Source: Syntrophobacterales bacterium (GTDB lineage: Bacteria > Desulfobacterota > Desulfobaccia > Desulfobaccales > 0-14-0-80-60-11). Taken from it: a stretch of DNA of 45,187 nt. The translations under genes were made by a program, and so were the position numbers. The DNA is taken from assembly GCA_020060385.1 (NCBI GenBank), contig JAGVAH010000057.1, positions 1-45,187 of the forward strand, in the 5' to 3' direction. Positions 11,434-19,455 of this stretch are shown one piece after another. Position 1 is the first letter of the stretch. Every line of letters begins with the position of its first letter. The notes under the pieces are model-generated. The model worked only from the letters and a program-made list of their open reading frames with translations. It made no database searches and was not told the DNA's origin.

Positions 11434-14281
11434 GGCGGTGGCCGGGGGGATGGAGGCCGCGGCATCCATTGACCGCTATCTCCAGGGCCTGGACCTGAGC
11501 TCCGGCCGCGGCCAGGGCCAGGAAGCCCAACGGCGCTGGGCGGCAATTGCCAAGGACCTGGAAGCTCGGCCCCGGGAAGTGATGTCCGCCCTGCCCCCGG
11601 ATTACACCTGCGCCTGTTTCGACGAGATTGCCCAGGGCTTTACTGCCGAGCAGGCCCAGAAGGAGGCCGACCGCTGTCTCAACTGCGGCGGCTGTTCTGA
11701 ATGTATTCAGTGCGTGGAGGCCTGCCAGGCCGGGGCCATAGACCACCTGCAGACGCCCCGGGAGCAGACCCTGGAAGTGGGCGCCTTGATCCTGGCCCCG
11801 GGGTTCAGGCCCGTCGATGCCCATTTGAAGCCTGAGTACGGCTACGGCCGCTATCCCAATGTCATCACCTCCCTGGAGTTCGAGCGGGTGCTGTCCGCCA
11901 CCGGTCCTTTCGGCGGCCGCGTGCAGCGGCCCAGCGACGGCCAGGAGCCCAAGAAAATCGCCTGGATTCAGTGTGTGGGCTCCCGGGACCCGTCCATGGG
12001 CCGGGAATATTGCTCCTACGTCTGCTGCATGTACGCGGCCAAGCAGGCCATCATTACCCGGGAACACGCCCCCCAGATTGAGCCCACCATCTTTTTCATC
12101 GACTTCCGGGCCCAGGGCAAGGGGTTCGACCGCTACTACGAGCGGGCCCGGAGCGAGCACGGGGTGCGCTTCATCCGGGCCATGATCTCCCGGGTGGCCC
12201 AAGACCCCCGCTCCCATAACCTGGAGCTGAATTACGTGGACGGGGATGACCGCATGCAGACGGAGGAATTCCACCTGGTGGTGCTCTCGGTGGGTCTCAC
12301 CCCCCACCCGGCCTCCCGGCAACTGGCCCTGGTGTGCGGCATCGATACGGATAAATGGGGCTTCGTGGCCAACCCGCCCTTTAAGATGGTGGAGACCAGC
12401 CGCAAGGGGGTCTTCACCTGCGGGGTCTACCAGTCGCCTAAGGATATCCCCGAGAGCGTGGTCCAGGCCTCTGCGGCCGCGGGGGCTGCGGCCACACTTT
12501 TGAGCGAGGCCCGGGGCACTTTATTATCCAAGGAAGAATATCCCCCGGAACAAGATACCTCCGGGGCGGAACCCCGCATCGGCGTTTTTGTCTGCCATTG
12601 CGGCATCAACATCGCCGGGGTGGTGGACGTGGCGAAGGTCAGCGATTACTGTCTCACGCTGCCGCACGTGGTTTATGCGGATCACTACACCTTCACCTGC
12701 GCCACCGACTCTTTAGAGGCCATGCGCCAGGTGATCGAGGAGCACCGGCTCAATCGGGTAGTGGTGGCTTCCTGCAGTCCCCGGACCCACGAAGCCCTGT
12801 TCCAGGACAACCTGCGCAAGGCCGGTCTCAACAAGTATCTGTTCGAGATGGCCAATATCCGGGACCAGGACTCCTGGGTGCACCAGAAAAACCCCGGTCT
12901 GGCCACCGAGAAGGCCAAGGAACTGGTGAAAATGGCGGTGGCCCGGGCCGCAGTGCTGGAGCCCTTAAGGGAAATGCCGGTCCCGGTCAATCAACGGGCC
13001 CTGGTGGTGGGCGGCGGCCTCGCAGGTTTGACCGCGGCCCAAACCATCGCCGATGCGGGATATCGGGTCTATCTTCCTGACCTGCAACAGCGCTTCGGGG
13101 GAAGCCTGGCCCAAGACATGCGCTACACCCTGGAAGGCCATGCCATCCAACCCTTTGTGCACGAAGTGGTGACCCGGGTGGAAATGCATCCCAATATCCG
13201 TTGGTGGGAAGAGGCCCGAATCATCGGCTTCTCCGGACACCAGGGGAATTTCCGGTGTGAATTGGAGTCGCCCCGGGGCAAGTGGGCGGTTCACATCGGC
13301 GCAGTGGTGGTGGCCACCGGCGGCCAGGAATGCCCCCCCCAGGATTATCTGTACGGGGAGCATACCAAGGTGTTGACCCAAATCGAGTTGGAAGCCCTAT
13401 TGGCGGATGCGCCGAGGGACTTGGGCGAGGCCCCCACGGTGGCCATGATTCAATGCGTGGGCTCCCGGGAGCCGGAGCATCCGTATTGCAGCCGCATCTG
13501 CTGCGGCGAGGCCGTGAAAAATGCCCTGAAAATCAAGGAAATCCGTTCCCAGGCCCAAGTATATATCCTCTACCGGGACATGCGCACTTACGGCCTAAAG
13601 GAGATCTACTATAAAAAGGCCCGGGATCTGGGGGTGCGCTTCATCCGCTATGAACCTCCCCGCAAACCGGAGGTGAGCCCCGCAGGTGAGGGCCTGATGG
13701 TCTCCGTCTTTGATCAGAACCTGAAGGCCACCATCCACCTGCAAGCTGATTATCTGGCCCTGTCCGCGGCCATCCGGCCCCATCCGGTGGCTCAGGAGAT
13801 TGCCGCTCTCATGAAGCTGCCCCTGGACGCAGACGGCTATTTCATGGAAGCCCACCTAAAACTGCGGCCCCTGGACTTTGCGGTCAATGGCATCTTTCTC
13901 TGCGGCCTGGCCCACAGCCCCAAGTTCATCGAAGAGTCTATCGCCCAGGGCCAGGGAGCCGCGGCCCGGGCCCTGGGGGTCCTGGCCCAGAGGGTCATGT
14001 ACGTGGGCGGCGCGGTGGCCGTGGTGGACCCCCAAAAATGCGCCATTTGCCTCACCTGCCTGCGCACCTGCCCCTTCGGGGTGCCCCGGGTGGACCCCGC
14101 CGAAGGCGTCATTACCATTGACGCCGCGGCCTGCCAGGGCTGCGGCAGCTGCGCCAGCGCCTGCCCCAGGAAGGCCATTGAAGTGATGCATTACCGGGAT
14201 CGGCAATTTCTCCCCAAGATTGGCGCGATTCAAAGTTCTGATGCTTCTGATAGTGTTATTGACGGCAGGGCAGGTCATTAA
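11390..14281 (+). CDS. hdrA: HdrA-GltD-HdrA flavoprotein, 3' part (second HdrA unit)
   Basis: This 963-codon frame continues the protein above from the end of the GltD module. It contains a Cys-rich cluster at 96-112 (CLNCGGCSECIQCVEAC), the rest of the first HdrA unit (IQCVGSRD, YCSYVCCMYA), and then a second HdrA unit starting near residue 405 with VFVCHCGINIAG. The second unit has its own FAD motif VGGGLAGLTAA near 540 and a second IQCVGSRE. It ends in a ferredoxin domain with two 4Fe-4S motifs (CAICLTCLRTC and CQGCGSCASAC). The HdrA interface sequence SCSPRTHEALFQ is intact. Joined, the product is about 1,490 residues. No hdrB, hdrC or mvhD gene is adjacent, so its partners are unknown. 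The apparent start at 11390 is an artefact of the frame break. Confidence 0.88.
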   Translation: MPGGDVHTGPWIAIEAVAGGMEAAASIDRYLQGLDLSSGRGQGQEAQRRWAAIAKDLEARPREVMSALPPDYTCACFDEIAQGFTAEQAQKEADRCLNCGGCSECIQCVEACQAGAIDHLQTPREQTLEVGALILAPGFRPVDAHLKPEYGYGRYPNVITSLEFERVLSATGPFGGRVQRPSDGQEPKKIAWIQCVGSRDPSMGREYCSYVCCMYAAKQAIITREHAPQIEPTIFFIDFRAQGKGFDRYYERARSEHGVRFIRAMISRVAQDPRSHNLELNYVDGDDRMQTEEFHLVVLSVGLTPHPASRQLALVCGIDTDKWGFVANPPFKMVETSRKGVFTCGVYQSPKDIPESVVQASAAAGAAATLLSEARGTLLSKEEYPPEQDTSGAEPRIGVFVCHCGINIAGVVDVAKVSDYCLTLPHVVYADHYTFTCATDSLEAMRQVIEEHRLNRVVVASCSPRTHEALFQDNLRKAGLNKYLFEMANIRDQDSWVHQKNPGLATEKAKELVKMAVARAAVLEPLREMPVPVNQRALVVGGGLAGLTAAQTIADAGYRVYLPDLQQRFGGSLAQDMRYTLEGHAIQPFVHEVVTRVEMHPNIRWWEEARIIGFSGHQGNFRCELESPRGKWAVHIGAVVVATGGQECPPQDYLYGEHTKVLTQIELEALLADAPRDLGEAPTVAMIQCVGSREPEHPYCSRICCGEAVKNALKIKEIRSQAQVYILYRDMRTYGLKEIYYKKARDLGVRFIRYEPPRKPEVSPAGEGLMVSVFDQNLKATIHLQADYLALSAAIRPHPVAQEIAALMKLPLDADGYFMEAHLKLRPLDFAVNGIFLCGLAHSPKFIEESIAQGQGAAARALGVLAQRVMYVGGAVAVVDPQKCAICLTCLRTCPFGVPRVDPAEGVITIDAAACQGCGSCASACPRKAIEVMHYRDRQFLPKIGAIQSSDASDSVIDGRAGH

Positions 14282-14328
14282 TCCCCTTTATCTACTTATG
14301 CCATTTTGCAATCAAAAGACATTGAACT

Positions 14329-14386
14329 GTAGGGGCGAATCTTGTATTCGCCCTGTGCGGGCGGGCGAACACAAGGTCCGCCCCTA
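14329..14386. repeat. Palindromic dispersed repeat
   Basis: GTAGGGGCGAAT...ATTCGCCC is followed by GGGCGAAC...GTCCGCCCCTAC, giving a 58-bp imperfect palindrome. Its ends pair as GTAGGGGCG / CGCCCCTAC. This is the form of small non-autonomous repeats scattered in anaerobe genomes. It lies in the convergent gap between the HdrA-like gene and nuoN and may act as a two-way transcript end. Confidence 0.65.
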
Positions 14387-14426
14387 CAAGAAAATTGCCG
14401 TTAGATTGCGACTTGCTATTTTTCTT

Positions 14427-14491
14427 GTCACCCTGAGCCGCAGGCGAAGGGTCTAGTTATGGAAATTACTAGATTCTTCGCTCAGAAGGAC
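14427..14491. repeat. Palindromic repeat of the CACCCTGAG/CTCAGAA family
   Basis: GTCACCCTGAG...GAAGGGTCTAG is mirrored by CTAGATTCTTCGCTCAGAAGGAC. Related sequences with the same AGATTCTTC and TCAGAATGAC pieces occur at 36731-36819. It is intergenic, between convergent genes, and non-coding. Confidence 0.6.
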
Positions 14492-14524
14492 AATATGGCA
14501 GATCAGGAGGTTTCGCCATAGCTT

Positions 14525-15973
14525 CTAGCGAGAAAGAAAGATGGAGATTTGTTCGATAACTGACCATAAGGGACCGGGGTGGATACCCAGCAGAAAAACG
14601 AGGAGGAAAATGGCGCCGCTGGCCAAGCCCACGGCCAAGTCCGGAGGGGTTATCAAGAATTCCCGGCGGCGCGGCCGCAAATAGAGGGAAGTCAGCACCT
14701 TGAAGTAGTAATAGATGGAAAAGACCACCGTGGTGATGCCGATGACCGCCAGGATAAGGCAATCCGCCTTGATGAGGGCCCAAAATAAAAAGATCTTTCC
14801 CAGGAATCCCGCGGTGGGAGGCAGGCCGGCCAGGGAGAGCAAGCAGCAGGCAAAGACCGCGCTCCGCCAGGGATGGGAAAAGCCCAGGCCCTGAAAATCC
14901 TCCAGTTCATCCAGGTCTGCCTGGGGTTCCGAAAGGCTGCCGAGGATGCCGAAGGCACCCAGGTCCATCAAGGCATAGACTGTCAGATAGAAGAGCAATG
15001 CCGGGAGGCTGCCCTGTTTCACGGCCACCAGAGCCATGAGCAGATAACCCATCTGGGCCACCGAAGAGTAGGCCAGCAATCGCTTGACCTTGGTCTGATA
15101 GACCGCGGTGATATTGCCCAGGGCCATGGTGAGCACGGCCAGAACCCAGAGGACCGGCCAGGCCATCTCCCAGGCGGGCTCCCCCAGGTTGAGGGCCAGG
15201 CGCAGCAGCGCGGCAAAGAGGGCCACCTTGGAGCCGGTGGAGAGGAAGGCGGTCACCGGCGCCGGGGCCCCTTCGTAAACGTCCGGGGTCCAGAGGTGGA
15301 AGGGCACCAGGGAGATTTTAAAGCCGATGCCCACGAAAATGAGGCTTAGAGCCAGGAAATAAAGGGGCATAGGTACAGCCTGGGAGACCCCGGCCAGGGA
15401 AGCCTTGATCTCCAGGGTGCCGGTGGCCGCATAGAGCAAGGCGATGCCGAAGGTCAGGAAGGCAGAGGCCACCGCGCCCAGGATGAAGTACTTCACACCG
15501 GCTTCCAGGGCCGTGGTCTCCCGGCGGCGGCTAGCAATGAGTACGTAAAGGGAGAGGGACAGCAATTCCAGGCCCAAAAAGAAGATGAGCCAATGCACGG
15601 CGGCGGCGACCAACACCATCCCCAAAGCGGCATAGATCATCAGGGCAAAAAGCTCGTCCCCGGCGAAGTTACGCACCTGGGCATAGCGGTGCAGGAAAAA
15701 CAGGCTGAGGAGGGTGATGGACATCAAGAGGATGGTAAAGAACCGGGAGTAACTCCCCAGGTCCACCATGCCCAGGAAAGCGGCGGAGCCGGGGGCCATC
15801 AGGAGCGCGGCCAATCCGGCCCCCAACGCCGTCAGGGAGGCCAGACCGAACAGTACCCAGGAAGGACGGCGGGGCAGGAAGGCGCCGGCGCCGAAAATTG
15901 CCAAGCCCCCGGCGGACAGGATGAGCAGCGGCAGAATATCCAACCAATGTATCAGCATAACGGGCAAATTCAC
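14525..15973 (-). CDS. nuoN: NADH-quinone oxidoreductase subunit N
   Basis: This 482-residue antiporter-like membrane subunit of complex I carries one of the proton channels. About 14 hydrophobic segments are seen. Key family features are the glutamate in FFLGLELLSLSLYVL (about residue 134), the lysine-bearing IGFKISLVPFHLWTPDVYEG (about 220-240), TGSKVALFAA, and AYSSVAQMGYLL with the broken-helix lysine of KVKRLLAYSS before it. It is the last gene of the nuo operon on the minus strand, separated from nuoM by a phospholipase-D-family gene. The GTG at 15973 is the first start; an ATG five codons later is also possible, since neither has a strong ribosome site. Confidence 0.95.
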   Translation of the reverse strand: MNLPVMLIHWLDILPLLILSAGGLAIFGAGAFLPRRPSWVLFGLASLTALGAGLAALLMAPGSAAFLGMVDLGSYSRFFTILLMSITLLSLFFLHRYAQVRNFAGDELFALMIYAALGMVLVAAAVHWLIFFLGLELLSLSLYVLIASRRRETTALEAGVKYFILGAVASAFLTFGIALLYAATGTLEIKASLAGVSQAVPMPLYFLALSLIFVGIGFKISLVPFHLWTPDVYEGAPAPVTAFLSTGSKVALFAALLRLALNLGEPAWEMAWPVLWVLAVLTMALGNITAVYQTKVKRLLAYSSVAQMGYLLMALVAVKQGSLPALLFYLTVYALMDLGAFGILGSLSEPQADLDELEDFQGLGFSHPWRSAVFACCLLSLAGLPPTAGFLGKIFLFWALIKADCLILAVIGITTVVFSIYYYFKVLTSLYLRPRRREFLITPPDLAVGLASGAIFLLVFLLGIHPGPLWSVIEQISIFLSR

Positions 15974-16099
15974 CAGCCGCCGCGGCCTTGGAATCGCGGC
16001 GCCCCGGAAATATTCCCTAGGGCCACGGTCCGGCGCGCCGTTTGGTGGGGCCTCAGAAGCGCGGCGGCTCTTTGCGGCATTGCCGCTAGTTGCTTCCCT

Positions 16100-17815
16100 C
16101 TAAGCGAAGAGTTCCCGATCACGAATCTTCCGGGCATCAGTATAGTCCTCGTCCCACCAGGGCACCTCCCCCGCACTGCGGGGAGGCTTGGCCAGCACCA
16201 GCTTCTTTTTGGCCTTCTTCACCTCCTGCCGCTTTACCCGAAAATGGTAGTGGTCGAAGAGGCGCAGCGCCTCGACAACATAAGAGACTGCAATGCGGCG
16301 GTCCCTTATGAGTAGCAGGTTTTCCCCGTTCTTTGTGTCCGCGGTGGAGGAGAAGTTATAGGAGCCGAGATAGACCCGGGCCGTGGGCTTGTCGAAATCG
16401 ATGACCACGAATTTGTGGTGCATGCGGTTACCGCCACCGCCCTTGGGCTCCGCGGAGAACGGTTCCGGGATGTTCTTGGTGAGGGCCCCGGGGTACACCG
16501 GCGCCACATTGCCATCGGGTTTCAGCAAATCGATACCGCCCACCTTACGGTCGGAAATACCATAGACGAAGATGGAGTCGTCTTGGGTAACTGCCTTAAT
16601 GGCCTCCAGAATGACCCCCGGGGTCTGGTAGAGGAACGCCAGGGAATAGAACAGGCTCGACTTGGTCTGCGTCCCGATGTCCTCGGCAATCTCCTGCAAC
16701 AGGGCGTTCTTGGGTGCATGGGGCGAGAATCCCACCCGCGCGTCTATCCCTGCTAATCCGAGATCCCTCCATTGGGCCGCGGCTGTTTTTCCAAATCCGG
16801 AAGCATCGTCATTTTGCCAGTAGGCGTCAAAGGCTGCGAGGAAGGCCTGGACCGCGTTTTGGCCTTGCATCACCACGGCGTTATTCGCTTGCACAAAGAA
16901 CCCCCGCCAGGAGAAATTGGTGGAGCCGCACACCACTGTCTGCACCTGGGGACCGTCGACCACGATGGTCTTGTTATGCTGCAATTTGCCCAGGTGTTGG
17001 CGCTTCACCTGGTCCTTACCGGCTGAGAGTGACAACCGCTTCTCCGCCAGCGTCTCAGCCGCCTGGGCCGCGCCATGGGGTCCATCATTGTCGATGATTA
17101 CCCTCAGCCTTGGGCCGAGCTGTTCCAGGCGTGAGACGACCTCCGGTTGGTTAAGATCATAGGCCACCACTCGCACCTGAGCCTGCTGGTCGGCGAGCGC
17201 CCGGTCAAGCACCTCGAGGATGGCGTCCCGGGCCTCGAACCCCATCCACGCCAGGGCCTCTTCAGCCTTGGGATGGGTGGGCTCGAAGGTCAATCCTTTG
17301 TCTGCCTCCGGCGGCAGCAGCTGGTCGATGGGCCCCGCGGCTTCGTATCTTTCCACGAAGGCCTGGGAAGACACGAAGCCGCGGGTGAAGGCCACGTTGA
17401 GCTGTCCCGGATAGGTCTCCCGCCGCAGTTCGATTGCAGCCTTCTGGGTCTCCCCGTAGCTCAGCTCCTCTGCTTCGTTCATGAAAACCGGAGCGACCTG
17501 GTAGATGAATTCGCCGGGGAGGTCGGCATGGCGCGGGAAATGCACCCAACGGAATTTCTGGATCGGTGCGAGTCTGGTGGGTTGAGGCTTCGGGTTTACC
17601 TTGCCATCGACGCCGAGGAAAGACAGGCGATTTTTCAAGGGGAAGAACTGGTAGCCGCCGGGTTCCTGATACTCAATGGCAAAGCCTACGAAATCCTGGG
17701 GTGGCTTGCCGTTTCTCCAGTTCATTGCCAGGAGGGTCATACCGTCGCCGCGATGAAGTTTCAGTGTAAACAACGCGGCCGCGTTCCTGCCACTAACCTG
17801 AAATTCACCACTCAT
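16100..17815 (-). CDS. Phospholipase-D-superfamily protein with two HKD motifs
   Basis: This 571-residue protein has two HxK(x4)D catalytic motifs: HNKTIVVD followed by CGSTNFSWRG in the middle, and HHKFVVID followed by LGSYNFSS near the C-terminus. Both motif pairs look intact, so one active site per monomer is expected. The N-terminal 180 residues match no family I recognise. No signal peptide or membrane helix is visible, which points to a cytoplasmic phosphodiesterase or nuclease rather than a secreted lipase. GGAGG lies 7 bases before the ATG at 17815. It interrupts the nuo operon between nuoM and nuoN, with gaps of 116 and 126 bp, and is not a complex I subunit. It was probably inserted later. 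The substrate is unknown. Confidence 0.88.
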   Translation of the reverse strand: MSGEFQVSGRNAAALFTLKLHRGDGMTLLAMNWRNGKPPQDFVGFAIEYQEPGGYQFFPLKNRLSFLGVDGKVNPKPQPTRLAPIQKFRWVHFPRHADLPGEFIYQVAPVFMNEAEELSYGETQKAAIELRRETYPGQLNVAFTRGFVSSQAFVERYEAAGPIDQLLPPEADKGLTFEPTHPKAEEALAWMGFEARDAILEVLDRALADQQAQVRVVAYDLNQPEVVSRLEQLGPRLRVIIDNDGPHGAAQAAETLAEKRLSLSAGKDQVKRQHLGKLQHNKTIVVDGPQVQTVVCGSTNFSWRGFFVQANNAVVMQGQNAVQAFLAAFDAYWQNDDASGFGKTAAAQWRDLGLAGIDARVGFSPHAPKNALLQEIAEDIGTQTKSSLFYSLAFLYQTPGVILEAIKAVTQDDSIFVYGISDRKVGGIDLLKPDGNVAPVYPGALTKNIPEPFSAEPKGGGGNRMHHKFVVIDFDKPTARVYLGSYNFSSTADTKNGENLLLIRDRRIAVSYVVEALRLFDHYHFRVKRQEVKKAKKKLVLAKPPRSAGEVPWWDEDYTDARKIRDRELFA

Positions 17816-17931
17816 AGTCAATCCTCCAAGTAAGAATTAAGGTCGGGTAACTGCCTCAAAAATGGACACGAAATGCCTAACAACTTCATATTATATGCCT
17901 CACCTTGCCGCCACGGCCAGGTCTGTGAGGC

Positions 17932-19440
17932 TCAACCTCCAAGGCTTCGGGCCAGCATGGGGAACTGACCCCACATGACTTGTAGGGAAGACTCGAACAA
18001 TCGCAAGACCGGTCCCGGGTGCAGACCGATATAGAGCACCGGCAGGGCCATGACCGCCAGGATCAACACTTCCCGGGGGGTAACATCCCGGAGGGGCTGG
18101 ACACGGCGGCTTTCACCAAAGAGGCTGTCCTGGACCATCCGCAAGATGTAGATAACCGTGAGGAGGACCCCCACGAAGGCCAGGACGGCAATGAGCGGCC
18201 GGATCTGGAAAGCGCCCAGGAGAATCAAGATCTCCCCCACGAAATTGTTGAGTCCCGGCAACCCCATGGAGGATAGGGCAAAGAACAGGAAAAACGCGGA
18301 AAACACCGGCATCTGTTGCCAGAGGCCGCCCATGTCCTGAAAATTCCGGGACCCCAGGCGTTCATCCAACATGCCCACCATCACAAAGAGGGCCGACGTG
18401 GAAATGCCGTGGTTGAACAGTTGCAAGAGGGAGCCGCTCAGGGCCATGAGGTTCCAGATACCCAGGGCGAGGACCATCAGGCCCATGTGGCCGATGCTGG
18501 AATAGGCCACCAGACGTTTGATATCCGTTTGGGCCAGGGCGATCCAGGCCGCGTAAAACATCCCCACCAACCCCAGGGCCAGGAGCAGGGGGATGGAGGC
18601 CTGAGCCGCTCCGGGAAACAGGGGAAAGGCAAACCGGAAGAAGGCATAAAACCCGGTTTTCAGAAGGAGTCCGGCCAGGTCCACGCTGCCCGCGGTGGGG
18701 GCCTCGGTGTGGGCGTCCGGCAGCCAGGTATGCAGCGGCACCAGGGGAATCTTGACCGCGAAGGCCAGCAGAAAGGCGGCATAGAGCCAACCCTCCACGG
18801 TGGGGCTCAAGGGGGTCTGGCTCAATTGATAGAGGGAGAAGGTGTACTCCCCGGTCTGGTGGCCGTGGAGGACATAGAGGACCAAGAGGGCGATCAACAT
18901 AAAGAGGCTGCCGCCAAAAGTGAACAAAACAAATTTGACCGCGGCGTAGATCCGCCGGGCATGGCCCCAGATTCCCAGCAAAAAGAACATGGGAATGAGC
19001 TGAATCTCCCAGAAGAGGTAGAAGAGCAGGAGATCGGTGGCCATAAAGAGGCCCATGAGGCAGCCCTCCAGGAACAGCAGGAAAAAGTGGAAGAGCCCCA
19101 CCTTGAGGTTGATGGCGGTCCAGGAGATGAGTACGGAGATCACCGTCAGGAAGGCGGTAAGCCAGAGGAGCAACAGACTCAGCCCATCCAGCCCGAGGCT
19201 AAAGCGGGCCCCTATTCCCTCCAGCCAGGGGTAGTCCACCGCCAGGAGCCAGGTGCCCGTAGGGCCCGAGTGGGGCTGGAGGTCCAGGAAGAAAAGGAGG
19301 CTGATCAAGGCCATTTGCATCAGGGAAAGGATCAGGCTGACCCACCGGCAGAGGCGCGGCTGGTAGCCGGCCCCGAGAGCCAAGAGGCTCCCCGCCAAGG
19401 GAAAAAAGACCAGCACCAGCAGCAAGGAATCAGCAGTCAT
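17932..19440 (-). CDS. nuoM: NADH-quinone oxidoreductase subunit M
   Basis: This 502-residue antiporter-like subunit of complex I has about 14 transmembrane helices. The conserved glutamate lies in FYLFWEIQLIPMFFLLG (about residue 131-147), followed by the lysine segment FAVKIPLVPLHTWLPDAHTE, LLKTGFYAFFRF, and TDIKRLVAYSSIGHMG with the proton-path lysine. The ATG at 19440 is preferred; the TTG one codon earlier is equally possible. It begins 15 bp after the nuoL stop and is followed by the PLD gene rather than nuoN. Confidence 0.95.
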   Translation of the reverse strand: MTADSLLLVLVFFPLAGSLLALGAGYQPRLCRWVSLILSLMQMALISLLFFLDLQPHSGPTGTWLLAVDYPWLEGIGARFSLGLDGLSLLLLWLTAFLTVISVLISWTAINLKVGLFHFFLLFLEGCLMGLFMATDLLLFYLFWEIQLIPMFFLLGIWGHARRIYAAVKFVLFTFGGSLFMLIALLVLYVLHGHQTGEYTFSLYQLSQTPLSPTVEGWLYAAFLLAFAVKIPLVPLHTWLPDAHTEAPTAGSVDLAGLLLKTGFYAFFRFAFPLFPGAAQASIPLLLALGLVGMFYAAWIALAQTDIKRLVAYSSIGHMGLMVLALGIWNLMALSGSLLQLFNHGISTSALFVMVGMLDERLGSRNFQDMGGLWQQMPVFSAFFLFFALSSMGLPGLNNFVGEILILLGAFQIRPLIAVLAFVGVLLTVIYILRMVQDSLFGESRRVQPLRDVTPREVLILAVMALPVLYIGLHPGPVLRLFESSLQVMWGQFPMLARSLGG

Positions 19441-19455
19441 CAAACCCCTGCCCCA

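Noticed and set aside
14296-14312. Fifth GCAAAATGC-like activator site after the HdrA-like gene
   Set aside because: The sequence is GCCATTTTGCAAT, with an extra base inside the core. It is at the 3' end of a gene with no sigma-54 promoter nearby.
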